The notes under the pieces were generated by a model. The model did not search any database and was not told the origin of the DNA. It saw only the letters and a program-made list of their open reading frames with translations. The translations under genes and the position numbers were made by a program. From Rivularia sp. MS3 (lineage in GTDB: Bacteria; Cyanobacteriota; Cyanobacteriia; Cyanobacteriales; Nostocaceae): a DNA stretch of 64,000 nucleotides. The stretch covers positions 248,001 to 312,000 of the forward strand of contig JAHCMI010000001.1 of assembly GCA_019192545.1 (NCBI GenBank), given 5' to 3'. Shown piece by piece: positions 25,846 to 34,858 of this stretch. The number at the start of each line of letters is the position of its first letter. Within the stretch, counting starts at the first letter, position 1.

Positions 25846-26208
25846 TCAAATAACAACTGATTTTACAGCACCGATTAGTTGCTGTCTGGTAAACGGTTTT
25901 GTGAGATAAAGATCGGCCCCTTGCCTCATCCCCCAAATGCGGTCAATATCTTTGTTTTTAGAACTACAAAAAATAATCGGTATCTTTTTTGTATCTAAGT
26001 TACGTTTAAGCTTACGACAAAATTCAAAACCGCTCATTCCCGGCATCACAACATCTGTAATAATTGCATTTGGCTGATATAGCAGAGCTTTTTCTAAACC
26101 GTCTTTAGCATCAGTAGCCCTAATAACCTCGTACCCACCTTCTTGTAAAAAGATGTTCATCAACTCCAGTTGAGAAGGAGTATCTTCAACCACTAAAACT
26201 GTAGCCAT
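25846..26208 (-). CDS. CheY-like single-domain response regulator (PixH/HmpB type)
   Basis: 120 residues, a receiver domain only. The acidic pair is VVEDTPS, the phospho-acceptor Asp lies in AIITDVVMPGMSG (near residue 52), the Thr/Ser switch in CSSKN and the conserved Lys in LTKPFTRQQL. Cyanobacterial proteins of this type (PixH, HmpB) follow a PATAN-REC regulator and act in phototaxis or hormogonium motility signalling, as here with the gene at 26302-27732 just upstream. A kinase, CheW and methyl-accepting receptor normally follow but are absent. Confidence 0.85.
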   Translation of the reverse strand: MATVLVVEDTPSQLELMNIFLQEGGYEVIRATDAKDGLEKALLYQPNAIITDVVMPGMSGFEFCRKLKRNLDTKKIPIIFCSSKNKDIDRIWGMRQGADLYLTKPFTRQQLIGAVKSVVI

Positions 26209-26301
26209 TTTGTATCCTCACTATCTATATTCGTCTTTTGATTTACTTGCACAATACCGATGCCTTGAACAATGATTTATAGCTGATATTGCTATATTTA
26301 A

Positions 26302-27732
26302 TCAAGTCAAATGCATAAATACTATTTTGAGTAAATCTGCACGAGTAAAAGGTTTAGTCAAATAACCGCTGGCTCCCATTAATCTTGCCTTAACTTTATC
26401 TACGAATCCTTTACTTCCCGTAACCATGATAATAGGAGTGTTTTTAAATTTTGAATTGTTTCGTATTATTCGACACAATTCATAGCCGTCAATTCCTTCC
26501 ATATTTAAATCCAATAAAATTAAATCCGGCTGATGCCTAATAATCGACATTACAGCTTTCAAAGGATTATCAATAGTCACAACAGAAAAACTTTCATCTT
26601 CCAAGAAGCGACTAATTTCTTTAAGCATTACCGGGCTATCATCAACAGAAACAATTTTGTAGACTTTCTGAGGTGATACGTTTGCCCCAGGAGATATAGG
26701 CTGAATATTATTTACTTGCGGTTGTTTGTCAGCTTTCTCTATAGCTGAAGGCTTTGTTTCCTGTTTAATAGTTACTTTATTAACAGGTATTTGCTGCTTT
26801 GGAACGGCAACATTATCTTTTTGTTTGGTATTTTTTTCCGGCTTTGTCTCTGGTTTATTCTCTTGAAAATCAGTTAAAACCTTATTATCTTGGTTTATTC
26901 TTACGGGGGGACCAGATAATAAAGTATCAGTTTTAGGAAGTTTATCGAAAGGTGGATCTGGTTCGTGTAATAGAATAGCTCCACTTTGAATATGAGGGTA
27001 TAAACTTCGCGCCAATACAAGTTCATCTTGATTCATAATTACAGCAAGATGACGCAAGCTAAATCCCTTCATCCAATTGATTAAATTTGGTTGAATATCC
27101 GAAATTTTCTGTACTTGGGTTTTTGTATTAATCCACAAATAAGGGCGCTGAAATGGAGAAGTAATTTGTGGATTTAGATTATGCCAAGACTGCAACCTTT
27201 CCTGAGAAAATAATAATAACTTCTCAGCATCAAGTCGGCAAATTTTTGGAGATAAACTTAAATTCTGATGAAATTCGTAAGTGCCTTTTTTGATTAATAA
27301 AAATGATTCGATAACTTCTTTAACTAATTCTTGAATTAATATAGCTGCTTGAGTCGGATTGAGATATCTTTGAGTAACTAGCCAGCAAATAGCTTGATAA
27401 TCAGATGGCTGTTGAGTAGATATTGATTCTGAAGCATTGTCTACCGCTTCATAGGGCTTCCGCAGCGAATCAGGCTCAAACATCATGCGTAACTGTACTC
27501 TAATTTCGCTGGTTAAAGCTGGAACCTGAACCGAAAGCCGACGTAAATGACGTTCGAGTCTATCAAAAGGTTCAATTGAATGAGTTGCGTAAGCAATTTT
27601 CCCTTCTTCTAAGTAAATCCACCAGTTAACTGAATGACTTTGGACTTGCAAACAAGTATTCTCGAAACAACTAGACAGGTGTCGTAACAAACTTAAAGGA
27701 GGCAATTTTGTGAAAGTCGCAAAATTATTCAT
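26302..27732 (-). CDS. PATAN-REC response regulator (PatA/PixG/HmpA type)
   Basis: 476 residues. The N-terminal half is the PATAN (PatA N-terminal, DUF4388-like) region (LPPLSLLRHLSSCFENTCLQ, WWIYLEEGKIAYATHS, LERHLRRLS). A low-complexity Lys/Gln/Pro-rich linker spans about 270-345. The C-terminal receiver has VSVDDSPVM, phospho-acceptor in LILLDLNMEGIDG, MVTGS and LTKPFTRADL. In other cyanobacteria such proteins set the direction of pilus-based movement, and PatA affects heterocyst pattern. Gene order with the CheY-like protein (93 bp downstream) matches the start of pix/hmp operons. Which of these paralogues it is cannot be decided by eye. Confidence 0.87.
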   Translation of the reverse strand: MNNFATFTKLPPLSLLRHLSSCFENTCLQVQSHSVNWWIYLEEGKIAYATHSIEPFDRLERHLRRLSVQVPALTSEIRVQLRMMFEPDSLRKPYEAVDNASESISTQQPSDYQAICWLVTQRYLNPTQAAILIQELVKEVIESFLLIKKGTYEFHQNLSLSPKICRLDAEKLLLFSQERLQSWHNLNPQITSPFQRPYLWINTKTQVQKISDIQPNLINWMKGFSLRHLAVIMNQDELVLARSLYPHIQSGAILLHEPDPPFDKLPKTDTLLSGPPVRINQDNKVLTDFQENKPETKPEKNTKQKDNVAVPKQQIPVNKVTIKQETKPSAIEKADKQPQVNNIQPISPGANVSPQKVYKIVSVDDSPVMLKEISRFLEDESFSVVTIDNPLKAVMSIIRHQPDLILLDLNMEGIDGYELCRIIRNNSKFKNTPIIMVTGSKGFVDKVKARLMGASGYLTKPFTRADLLKIVFMHLT

Positions 27733-28340
27733 ATAGGATAGAGAATTACAGTAAATAAGACAAAATATTTGTAAACATCAATTGAATATAATTAAGTATA
27801 AAGAGTAAATATTCAGTATGAACCATTCAGTCCTCTTCTTACATGGATATATTACCAGCTAAAAATAATACATCACAGTTTGATTGTTACATTTGTTTTT
27901 ACAATATATAAAGCAAAAATATATGTGCATCAAAAATAACTTTTGATTTTTAATATCAGTTAATTAATTCTCTTTTTAATAGAGGATTAAGTTTGGGATT
28001 GTCAGTATTTCATCGAATCTAGGTTTTTTCTACATATAATCTTTAAGTTTCCACGTATGCACTTATGCCGAATTTATTGTATTCTAGGTTTATTATGTAT
28101 ATAAACCCATTAAGTTAAAGCCATTGCTAATCTAATTTCCACAGAAATGCTTATGAATTAATCAAATATAAGTAAAGATATGTCGAACTTTATAAGTAAT
28201 AATGCATTAGTAACTTACGAACTATTGTAAAAAACTCTATAGTCTGAAGTACCACAGCAATGGTTTCTTTAGGGCTTTAAACTATATACTTTGCACAGCT
28301 GAAAATAGAACCATCCGAACTTCAAGAGCCACCGAAAGTT
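27733..28340. other. Divergent intergenic region (PATAN regulator / vWA operon)
   Basis: About 0.6 kb, AT-rich, with no gene or clear repeat. It must hold promoters for both divergent operons. No recognisable binding site was found. Confidence 0.5.
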
Positions 28341-29015
28341 ATGTCAGATACCTTAAGACTAGACGAAGTAGTTGATTTCGCGGAAAATCCCGAACCTCGT
28401 TGTCCGTGCGTACTATTGTTAGATACATCTGGTTCAATGCAAGGAGCGCCAATAGAAGCTTTAAATCAAGGCTTACTTAGTTTTAAGGACGAGCTGACGA
28501 AAAACCCATTAGCCTCAAGACGAGTTGAAGTATCTATAGTTACTTTCGATAGCAATATAAACGTAGTTCAAGATTTTGTAACTGCCGATCAATTTACTCC
28601 GCCTATATTAACAGCACAGGGATTAACTACTATGGGTGCTGGTATTCATAAATCTTTAGATTTGATTCAAGAACGTAAAGGTCAATATCGCTCTAACGGT
28701 GTCGCTTACTATCGTCCTTGGATATTTATGATTACTGATGGCGAACCACAAGGAGAACCAGACGAAGCGGTAGAACAGGCATCACAGCGTTTGCAAAGTG
28801 ATGAAACAAACAAACGTGTTGCATTTTTCTCTGTTGGAGTGGAAAATGCCAATATGACACGCTTGAGTCAGTTAGCAGTACGTACACCCTTAAAACTAAA
28901 TGGATTAAATTTTGTTGAAATGTTTGTTTGGTTATCTGCTAGTATGTCAGCAGTTTCTCATTCAAAAGTAGACGAACAAGTAGCTCTACCGCCAATTGGT
29001 TGGGGTTCTGTTTAA
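28341..29015 (+). CDS. TerY-like von Willebrand factor A domain protein
   Basis: 224 residues, a single vWA domain. The metal-ion-dependent adhesion site is complete: DTSGSM (residues 29-34, DxSxS), the Thr in GLTTMGAG (near 95) and the Asp in MITDGEPQGE (near 135). Length and the N-terminal LRLDEVVDFAENPEPRCPCV match TerY-type proteins, which serve as docking platforms in phosphorylation triads. It is the first gene of an operon with a PP2C phosphatase (47-bp gap) and a kinase (71-bp gap). Its likely role is to bind the kinase or a target protein in a metal-dependent way. No signal peptide is present, so it is cytosolic. Confidence 0.88.
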   Translation: MSDTLRLDEVVDFAENPEPRCPCVLLLDTSGSMQGAPIEALNQGLLSFKDELTKNPLASRRVEVSIVTFDSNINVVQDFVTADQFTPPILTAQGLTTMGAGIHKSLDLIQERKGQYRSNGVAYYRPWIFMITDGEPQGEPDEAVEQASQRLQSDETNKRVAFFSVGVENANMTRLSQLAVRTPLKLNGLNFVEMFVWLSASMSAVSHSKVDEQVALPPIGWGSV

Positions 29016-29062
29016 TATAGTGCAAGTACAGCAGTTAAACAGCCCAGAAAATTGGTAAGTAT

Positions 29063-29842
29063 ATGAACAGTTCAATGCAAAAGCTTCATTGGCGGGTAGT
29101 AGGGGCATCAGTTTGTGGCACCAGCCATGTCAAGAATTCCCAACTTTGTCAAGATGCTCATCATTGGCAAATGTTACCGGATAATATTTTGGTAGCAGCC
29201 GCAGCAGATGGTGCAGGAAGTGCAAGTCTGGGGAAAGTTGGAGCAATGGTTGCTGTAGAAGCGGCAATTGAGAATATATCTCTCAAGCGGATTACTCAAG
29301 ATACTCTGTCTTCAGATAATTCGGCAAGGTCGTTACTAAGTGAAGCAATCTTAGCTGCAAAAACGGCGGTAGAGGAAGAAGCAATAGCTTCAAACAGACC
29401 ACCTAAAGATTTAGCGACAACTTTAATTATTGTGGTGGCTACACCAATAGTCGCCGTTGTTGCTCAAATAGGAGATGGTGTGGCAGTTGCTAAAGATAGT
29501 ATGGGTAATTTAACAGCTTTAACAGTTCCTGATAGTGGCGAATATATTAATGAAACTAGTTTTTTAACTTCACCAACTGCTTTAGATTCAGTGCAGGTAA
29601 ATGTATGGCGACAGGGTATTACTAATATTGCACTTCTTACCGATGGGCTGCAAATGTTGGCGATTAATATGTCTGTGGGTTTGCCACACAAGCCATTTTT
29701 TCTACCTTTATTTGAATTTGTCGCTAACGCTGAAGAATTGAAAGGAGCTAAGGAACAACTAGTTAAATTTCTACGTTCGGAAAAGATAACTCAACGAACA
29801 GATGACGATCTAACTTTAATAATAGCTGCATTAAGCGAATAA
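29063..29842 (+). CDS. PP2C-family protein phosphatase of the vWA/PP2C/kinase triad
   Basis: 259 residues. Metal-binding acidic motifs of PP2C are all visible: CQDAHHW (motif 1 Asp, near 30), AAADGAGSA (motif 2, near 52), QIGDGVAVA (near 140), LLTDGLQML (near 193) and TDDDLTLIIAAL at the end. It should remove phosphates placed by the kinase coded next. No regulatory domain is fused. The small gap to both neighbours implies a single transcript. Confidence 0.9.
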   Translation: MNSSMQKLHWRVVGASVCGTSHVKNSQLCQDAHHWQMLPDNILVAAAADGAGSASLGKVGAMVAVEAAIENISLKRITQDTLSSDNSARSLLSEAILAAKTAVEEEAIASNRPPKDLATTLIIVVATPIVAVVAQIGDGVAVAKDSMGNLTALTVPDSGEYINETSFLTSPTALDSVQVNVWRQGITNIALLTDGLQMLAINMSVGLPHKPFFLPLFEFVANAEELKGAKEQLVKFLRSEKITQRTDDDLTLIIAALSE

Positions 29843-29913
29843 TAAATCCATTAATCCATTAACGATACTGTTGAACCGCAGTCAAACTTAAACAATAAAA
29901 GTGTAATTTAAAA

Positions 29914-32100
29914 ATGCAGGTACTACACTGTCTTCCCAATCAAAAAATTGTGAGCATGAACCTCAACGTTAGTTTGGGGCGTGGTGGCGAAGCGTGCATC
30001 TACACAGTACCATCAGATGCTGAAACGGTAGCTAAAATTTACCATAAGCCAGACATCGAAAAGGCTCGTAAATTAGAGGTGATGGTGTCTCATCCACCTT
30101 CTAACCCAACAGCATCTTTAGGGCATATTTCCATTGCTTGGCCCTCCGAACTGATTCGTGCCGCAGACGGTAGCAATAATATTATTGGTTTTACGATGCC
30201 GCGCATTCGGGGAATGCGTCCTGTCATCGACTTTTATAACCCAAGGACTCGACGACAGCATTGTCCTTTATTTAATTATCAGTACCTGCTTCGCACTGCT
30301 CGTAATTTGGCTGCGGCTTTTGCTGCTCTACATCAAGCTGGATATTGTGTTGGTGATGTTAACGAATCAAATATTTTAGTTAGCGATACGGCTTTAGTTA
30401 CCATAGTAGATACCGATTCTTTTCAAGTTCGCGATCCAAAAACCGATATCGTATATCGTACTCCCGTAGGTAAGCCTGAATTTACACCTCCGGAACTGCA
30501 AAACAAAACATTCTCAGAGTGCGATCGCTCTACCCCTCATGACTTGTTTGGTTTAGGAGTACTAATATTTCAGCTTTTAATGGAAGGTACTCATCCATTT
30601 TCTGGGATTTACCAAAGTGTAGGCGAGCCACCACCATACGAAGCACGGATTGCTAAAGGACACTTTACTTACAGTGTAAATCGGCGCGTACCTTATTCTC
30701 CTACACCGATTGCACCATCTTGGGATATTCTTCATCCTACTTTGCAACAACTTTTTGTACGTTGTTTTGAAGACGGTCATTATAACCCTAATATTCGTCC
30801 GAACGCTCAAACGTGGCTGATGGCGTTAGCTGAAGCGGAAGATGCTCTACGTACATGTCAGAAAAATCCGCAACATCTTTACAGCAATCACCTACATAAA
30901 TGTCCTTGGTGCGAACGAAGTGCCAAATTAGGTGGGAGAGACCCCTTCCCGTCAATTCAAGATGTTGCCAATAAACAACATCTAAAACCCCGCCCCAGAC
31001 CAAAGCGCCGACGGACTACTACAGTTCCCAGAAGACGAACTGCTGCAACTGTAGGCACATCTAGATACGTTACTCCCAAGCGTCGTTCGCCACAACTTGG
31101 TAGAAAAATTTCCTACAATCCCTCAAATACGAAACCGAAATTTTACCCGGTTCTTTTGTGCTTGCTTGGCTTTTTAACATTAGGCTATTTAGATATAGTT
31201 ACAAAGTTTACAACATCTAATGTAGAAGAGAATCAATATACCCAACAAACTTTAATAAGTTCTAAACCTACAGAAAGCAAAAGTAGTTTTTCAGATTACT
31301 ACAAAGAAGGTCGTGCAGCTTATAAAGGGCAAAAATACGAAGAAGCCATTGCTAATTTTGCTCAAGCAATACAAAAGAAACCTGATAGTGCCAAGGCTTA
31401 CGTGAATCGTGGCAATTCGCACTATAACTTAAAAGAATACGAAGCAGCCCTTACAGATTACACCCATGCTCTCAAATTAAATCCAAATGCAATAAAAGCA
31501 TTTGTGAATCGTGGTAATGTTCGTTATATGCTCGCCGAATATAGCAGCGACCCCGATAAAGAGTACAAATTAGCAATTGAAGATTATAACCAGGCGCTAA
31601 GAATCGACCGCGATGAAGTAGAAGCATACATTAGACGGGGTATTGTTCGTTCTCAAATAGCTAAATTTAGCGGCGACTCCCAGAAAGATTATTTGAGAGC
31701 AATTGATGATTTTAATAAAGCATTGCAGATTAATCCTTCCAGACCAGAAGCTTTTTATCAAAGAGGATTAGTTCGCTATCAATTAGCTCAATATAGCAGT
31801 AACTTCGAGCAAGAATACAAAAAAGCTCTTACAGATTTTAATCAAGCATTGCAATTAAATACTAAATTGCCGAAAGTTTATCTGAAGCGAGGCTTAGTTC
31901 GCTACGAGTTAGCTCAGTACGGGGGAGGTAATTCTAATAGATATCGTCAGCAAGCAATAGAAGATTTACAAAAAGCAGCTAAAATATCTCTTGAAAAAGA
32001 TGACATGGATAATTATCAGCAAGCACTTAGCAGTATCTGTGTTGTTGTTGACAATAAGTGCGATACTTTATTCCAGAAAACAAGTGTCATACAGCGATAA
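29914..32100 (+). CDS. Membrane-anchored protein kinase with C-terminal TPR repeats
   Basis: 728 residues. The kinase domain is at 1-300: Gly-rich loop VSLGRGGEACIY, Lys in VAKIYHK, catalytic loop YCVGDVNESNILV (the usual HRD reads VGD), metal loop VDTDSFQV (DFG reads DTD) and activation-segment end EFTPPEL. These changes look like a known divergent kinase subfamily rather than damage, since the Asp and Asn are kept. A Cys pair CPWC near 330 may bind zinc. A basic linker with KPRPRPKRRRTT follows, then one membrane helix (FYPVLLCLLGFLTLGYLDI, about 409-427). Four to five TPR units follow outside the membrane (YKEGRAAYKGQKYEEAIANF onwards). TPRs on the far side could sense envelope partners. 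Confidence 0.88.
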   Translation: MQVLHCLPNQKIVSMNLNVSLGRGGEACIYTVPSDAETVAKIYHKPDIEKARKLEVMVSHPPSNPTASLGHISIAWPSELIRAADGSNNIIGFTMPRIRGMRPVIDFYNPRTRRQHCPLFNYQYLLRTARNLAAAFAALHQAGYCVGDVNESNILVSDTALVTIVDTDSFQVRDPKTDIVYRTPVGKPEFTPPELQNKTFSECDRSTPHDLFGLGVLIFQLLMEGTHPFSGIYQSVGEPPPYEARIAKGHFTYSVNRRVPYSPTPIAPSWDILHPTLQQLFVRCFEDGHYNPNIRPNAQTWLMALAEAEDALRTCQKNPQHLYSNHLHKCPWCERSAKLGGRDPFPSIQDVANKQHLKPRPRPKRRRTTTVPRRRTAATVGTSRYVTPKRRSPQLGRKISYNPSNTKPKFYPVLLCLLGFLTLGYLDIVTKFTTSNVEENQYTQQTLISSKPTESKSSFSDYYKEGRAAYKGQKYEEAIANFAQAIQKKPDSAKAYVNRGNSHYNLKEYEAALTDYTHALKLNPNAIKAFVNRGNVRYMLAEYSSDPDKEYKLAIEDYNQALRIDRDEVEAYIRRGIVRSQIAKFSGDSQKDYLRAIDDFNKALQINPSRPEAFYQRGLVRYQLAQYSSNFEQEYKKALTDFNQALQLNTKLPKVYLKRGLVRYELAQYGGGNSNRYRQQAIEDLQKAAKISLEKDDMDNYQQALSSICVVVDNKCDTLFQKTSVIQR

Positions 32101-32196
32101 AGATTATTTGAACTATGTCATGTTCAATGCTTTTAGAGGTGCTAATCAGATAGCAGTTTAATCATATTTTTGTATTACAATTTGCTTGGTTTGAGT

Positions 32197-32234
32197 AATA
32201 AGCGCGGGTGCAGTATACTGCATCCGCGCTTATT
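32197..32234. terminator. Near-perfect 19-bp inverted repeat after the kinase gene
   Basis: AATAAGCGCGGGTGCAGTA is followed directly by TACTGCATCCGCGCTTATT: 18 of 19 positions pair and the last can form a G-U pair in RNA. It lies about 100 bp past the kinase stop. There is no T-run, so it may be a transcript-end stabiliser, a factor-dependent terminator or a protein-binding site. Confidence 0.6.
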
Positions 32235-32699
32235 GAATATAGCTGTTTTCATTTGAGTGCAGCGTACACAAGATTGTTGTAATTCGGGCGTACAGGAATG
32301 TTTACCCGAGAAAAACGTATTTCAACGAGCGCGATCGGCTGTTGTTCAAAATGCAAAATAGCAAGGAAGAAGAAAGAAGAATTGTAGCCATTAATCAATA
32401 CCAGTCGGAATATATAGTTTAAATACGTGGCAGCTTAACCGCTATATCTATAAGATGCAGGCAAAACACAACCCTGTTGCTTTACTTTTAACGACGATAT
32501 TAAAACAAGGATGGGCATTACTTACGATTTTTCAAACTTTTCTTTGTATTAATAGAGCTTAACCACAAACTGTACGATTGACTTGTTAATCCGTTAGCGC
32601 AGTATCTTCGGAAAAAAAATATTGCTCCTACAACCAAAATCATCCATCCGAAAATCCGGCGTTACACTAAACTGAAAACCTTTACCGACGTACTCCAAA

Positions 32700-32853
32700 A
32701 AAAAGGGCAGCGGCACCCCGAAATTTTTTTCTAAAAAATTTTTGGGAACCCTGGGCAGGCTTTTTAAAAGCCCTCGTTTTCAAACCTAGGGACTCGTCCG
32801 TTGTGGGTAGTTAACAAAGCGTGTCCGCCAGGACATAAACCCACCATTTTTTT
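32700..32853 (+). ncRNA. Candidate structured small RNA with intrinsic terminator
   Basis: Three consecutive hairpins can be drawn. First, CCCCGAAATTTTTT pairs with AAAAAATTTTTGGG (32716-32746). Second, GGCTTTT pairs with AAAAGCC (32758-32772). Third, GTGGGT (32803-32808) pairs with ACCCAC (32839-32844), enclosing an inner GTCC-GCCA-GGAC hairpin, followed by seven T (32847-32853). The last element is a good intrinsic terminator for plus-strand transcription although no gene precedes it for 0.6 kb. Base composition differs from the AT-rich surroundings. I do not recognise the RNA family. A leftover of a mobile element is the main alternative. Confidence 0.45.
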
Positions 32854-33944
32854 ATAGAGGAATTGTGACAGATTGTTTATTGCCCTTCTCTTTTAATTCA
32901 GTTTGAGTGAAATAAATTCGGACAAGCATGGATGCCCCGTTAACCACATATGACGATGCGGCTCAGCTTAAGAAAAGAACATCTTCTGCCCAAGCTCTCA
33001 TCCCACAACAGTTTTAAATATAGCTTTGCTTTGCACCTTATTTAGCTGCAAAGGGCTGTATAAAGATTTTCAGGAACATAAAGTAAAAAACAAATTCTAT
33101 GTGAAAAAAGCAGATATAGGGGACTTCTTACTTTAATGAGTTTTTTTGTTTACATACAAATCGCAATATTACTGAGAAATATAAGTTAAATTAATTTACA
33201 GTATTTTTTGATTCTATATTAACTATTACCTGGTATATTACTTTTGATTGTGTTGCGATTATGAAAGAATAGTGTATTGTCTGCACTATCTTTATTGTTT
33301 GCTTCAAATGACACTAATATTGTTCTATTGAAAATACAAGTCATAAATAAAGTATCAGCGGCTAAAATTATGAAGGTGAAAAATTATGCAAGGAGATTGC
33401 TTTCCAGAAAAACGATAAATAAAGGAATACTTTAGCTGGTGTAATTATTTTTTAAACTCGGGAGTAGGTTAGAGCAGATGAATGAGATTAGCCCTAGTTT
33501 TTCTTAAAAATGGTCTGATTACAGAAAAAAACTTTGTTTTTAAATTTTTTTCAGAGAATAATACGTAATTATCCTGACTTGATATAATAACTCTTTAGAC
33601 AAACAAGACAGAAAATTTATTGTTAATTAATCGATTCTTTTTCTGTAATTTTACACATCGATATTTATTTCTATGATTAGATTTGCATTCAATTTAATTG
33701 AAGGGTATAAAGGAATTTTGTGCTTTTAATTTTGCCAAAATTAAAAGCTTTTAATTGTCTCTCTATGACATAAACAAGCTTTTTCATTTTTTTACAGATA
33801 AAACAGCTATATTTATCTAGCCTTTATAATTTCCAGTAAAAATACGGTTAGATTATATACTGAGAAAATAAAAAACATTTTTCTCAATCCGAACAATAAC
33901 AGAACTATTCAATCATCTACCTAAAAAAATTAGAGGCAGTTTTT

Positions 33945-34718
33945 ATGAAAGCAGTAATTTTGGCTGGAGGTCTGGGTACACGCTTAAGTGAGGAAACTAG
34001 CGTTAGACCGAAACCAATGGTAGAAATTGGTGGTAAGCCAATTCTTTGGCATATCATGAAAATTTATGCAGCACACGGCATTAATGATTTTATTATCTGT
34101 TGCGGTTACAAAGGCTACGTTATTAAGGAGTATTTTGCTAACTACTTCTTGCATATGTCAGACGTAACTTTTGATATGCGTTTTAATCAGATGAATGTAC
34201 ATTCAGGTTATGCCGAACCTTGGCGCGTCACTTTGGTTGATACTGGTGACAATACCTTAACTGGCGGAAGATTGAAGCGAGTTAAGGAGCATATTGGTAA
34301 TGAAACCTTTTGCTTTACCTATGGCGACGGTGTTAGCAACGTTAATATCACTAATATTATTAAATTTCATAAAGAGCAACAGACCTTAGCTACTTTAAGT
34401 GCAGTGCAGCCACCAGGACGCTTTGGCGCAATTGTTCTAGGGCAAGAGCAAACAAAAATTACTAGTTTCCGGGAAAAACCAGAAGGGGATAATGCTTGGA
34501 TAAACGGTGGATTTTTCGTTTTAGAACCGCAAGTAATTGACTTTATTGAAGATGATGCCACCGTTTGGGAAAAACAGCCGTTGGAAAAGCTAGCTGATAT
34601 GGAGCAGCTATCAGCTTATAAGCATGATGGCTTCTGGCAGCCTATGGATACTTTAAGAGATAGAAATTATTTAGAGAACCTCTGGAAGAATAACGAAGCT
34701 CCTTGGAAGGTTTGGTAA
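33945..34718 (+). CDS. rfbF: Glucose-1-phosphate cytidylyltransferase
   Basis: 257 residues. It makes CDP-glucose from CTP and glucose-1-phosphate. The nucleotidyltransferase signature is at the start ([11 protein letters not shown], then [18 protein letters not shown]), and [11 protein letters not shown] holds the metal-binding Asp. The C-terminal [20 protein letters not shown] is typical of RfbF. It is the first gene of the HEP-type island and corresponds in position to alr2825 of Anabaena PCC 7120. The usual partner RfbG (CDP-glucose 4,6-dehydratase) is not in the window. A GTTAGGA heptamer repeat follows. Confidence 0.93.
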   Translation: MKAVILAGGLGTRLSEETSVRPKPMVEIGGKPILWHIMKIYAAHGINDFIICCGYKGYVIKEYFANYFLHMSDVTFDMRFNQMNVHSGYAEPWRVTLVDTGDNTLTGGRLKRVKEHIGNETFCFTYGDGVSNVNITNIIKFHKEQQTLATLSAVQPPGRFGAIVLGQEQTKITSFREKPEGDNAWINGGFFVLEPQVIDFIEDDATVWEKQPLEKLADMEQLSAYKHDGFWQPMDTLRDRNYLENLWKNNEAPWKVW

Positions 34719-34722
34719 ATAA

Positions 34723-34755
34723 GTTAGGAGTTAGGAGTTAGGAGTTAGGAGTTAT
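34723..34755. repeat. STRR heptamer repeat (GTTAGGA, 4 units)
   Basis: Four and a half direct 7-bp units right after rfbF, the same class as the other heptamers in the window. Confidence 0.85.
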
Positions 34756-34858
34756 TGCATTATTCTCGTAACTTTTAATTTCTAACTTGGAGGATTGTTA
34801 ATTGTTTGATTAATCTTGATTTCTTTAATTACTTAAGTTACAGGGGAGCCAATTAAAA

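Larger units (their letters stand above)
32101..33944. other. 1.8 kb gene-free region before the polysaccharide island
   Basis: No open frame with gene character. It holds the inverted repeat at 32197-32234, a single family A-like end (TATAGCTGTTTTCATTTGAG, about 32240), and the structured segment at 32700-32853. About 1 kb of very AT-rich sequence then runs up to rfbF, probably its long promoter region. Confidence 0.6.

Noticed and set aside
32700-32853. Considered tmRNA, SRP RNA, 6S RNA or a riboswitch for this segment
   Set aside because: None of the conserved motifs of these families could be found; kept only as an unnamed RNA candidate.
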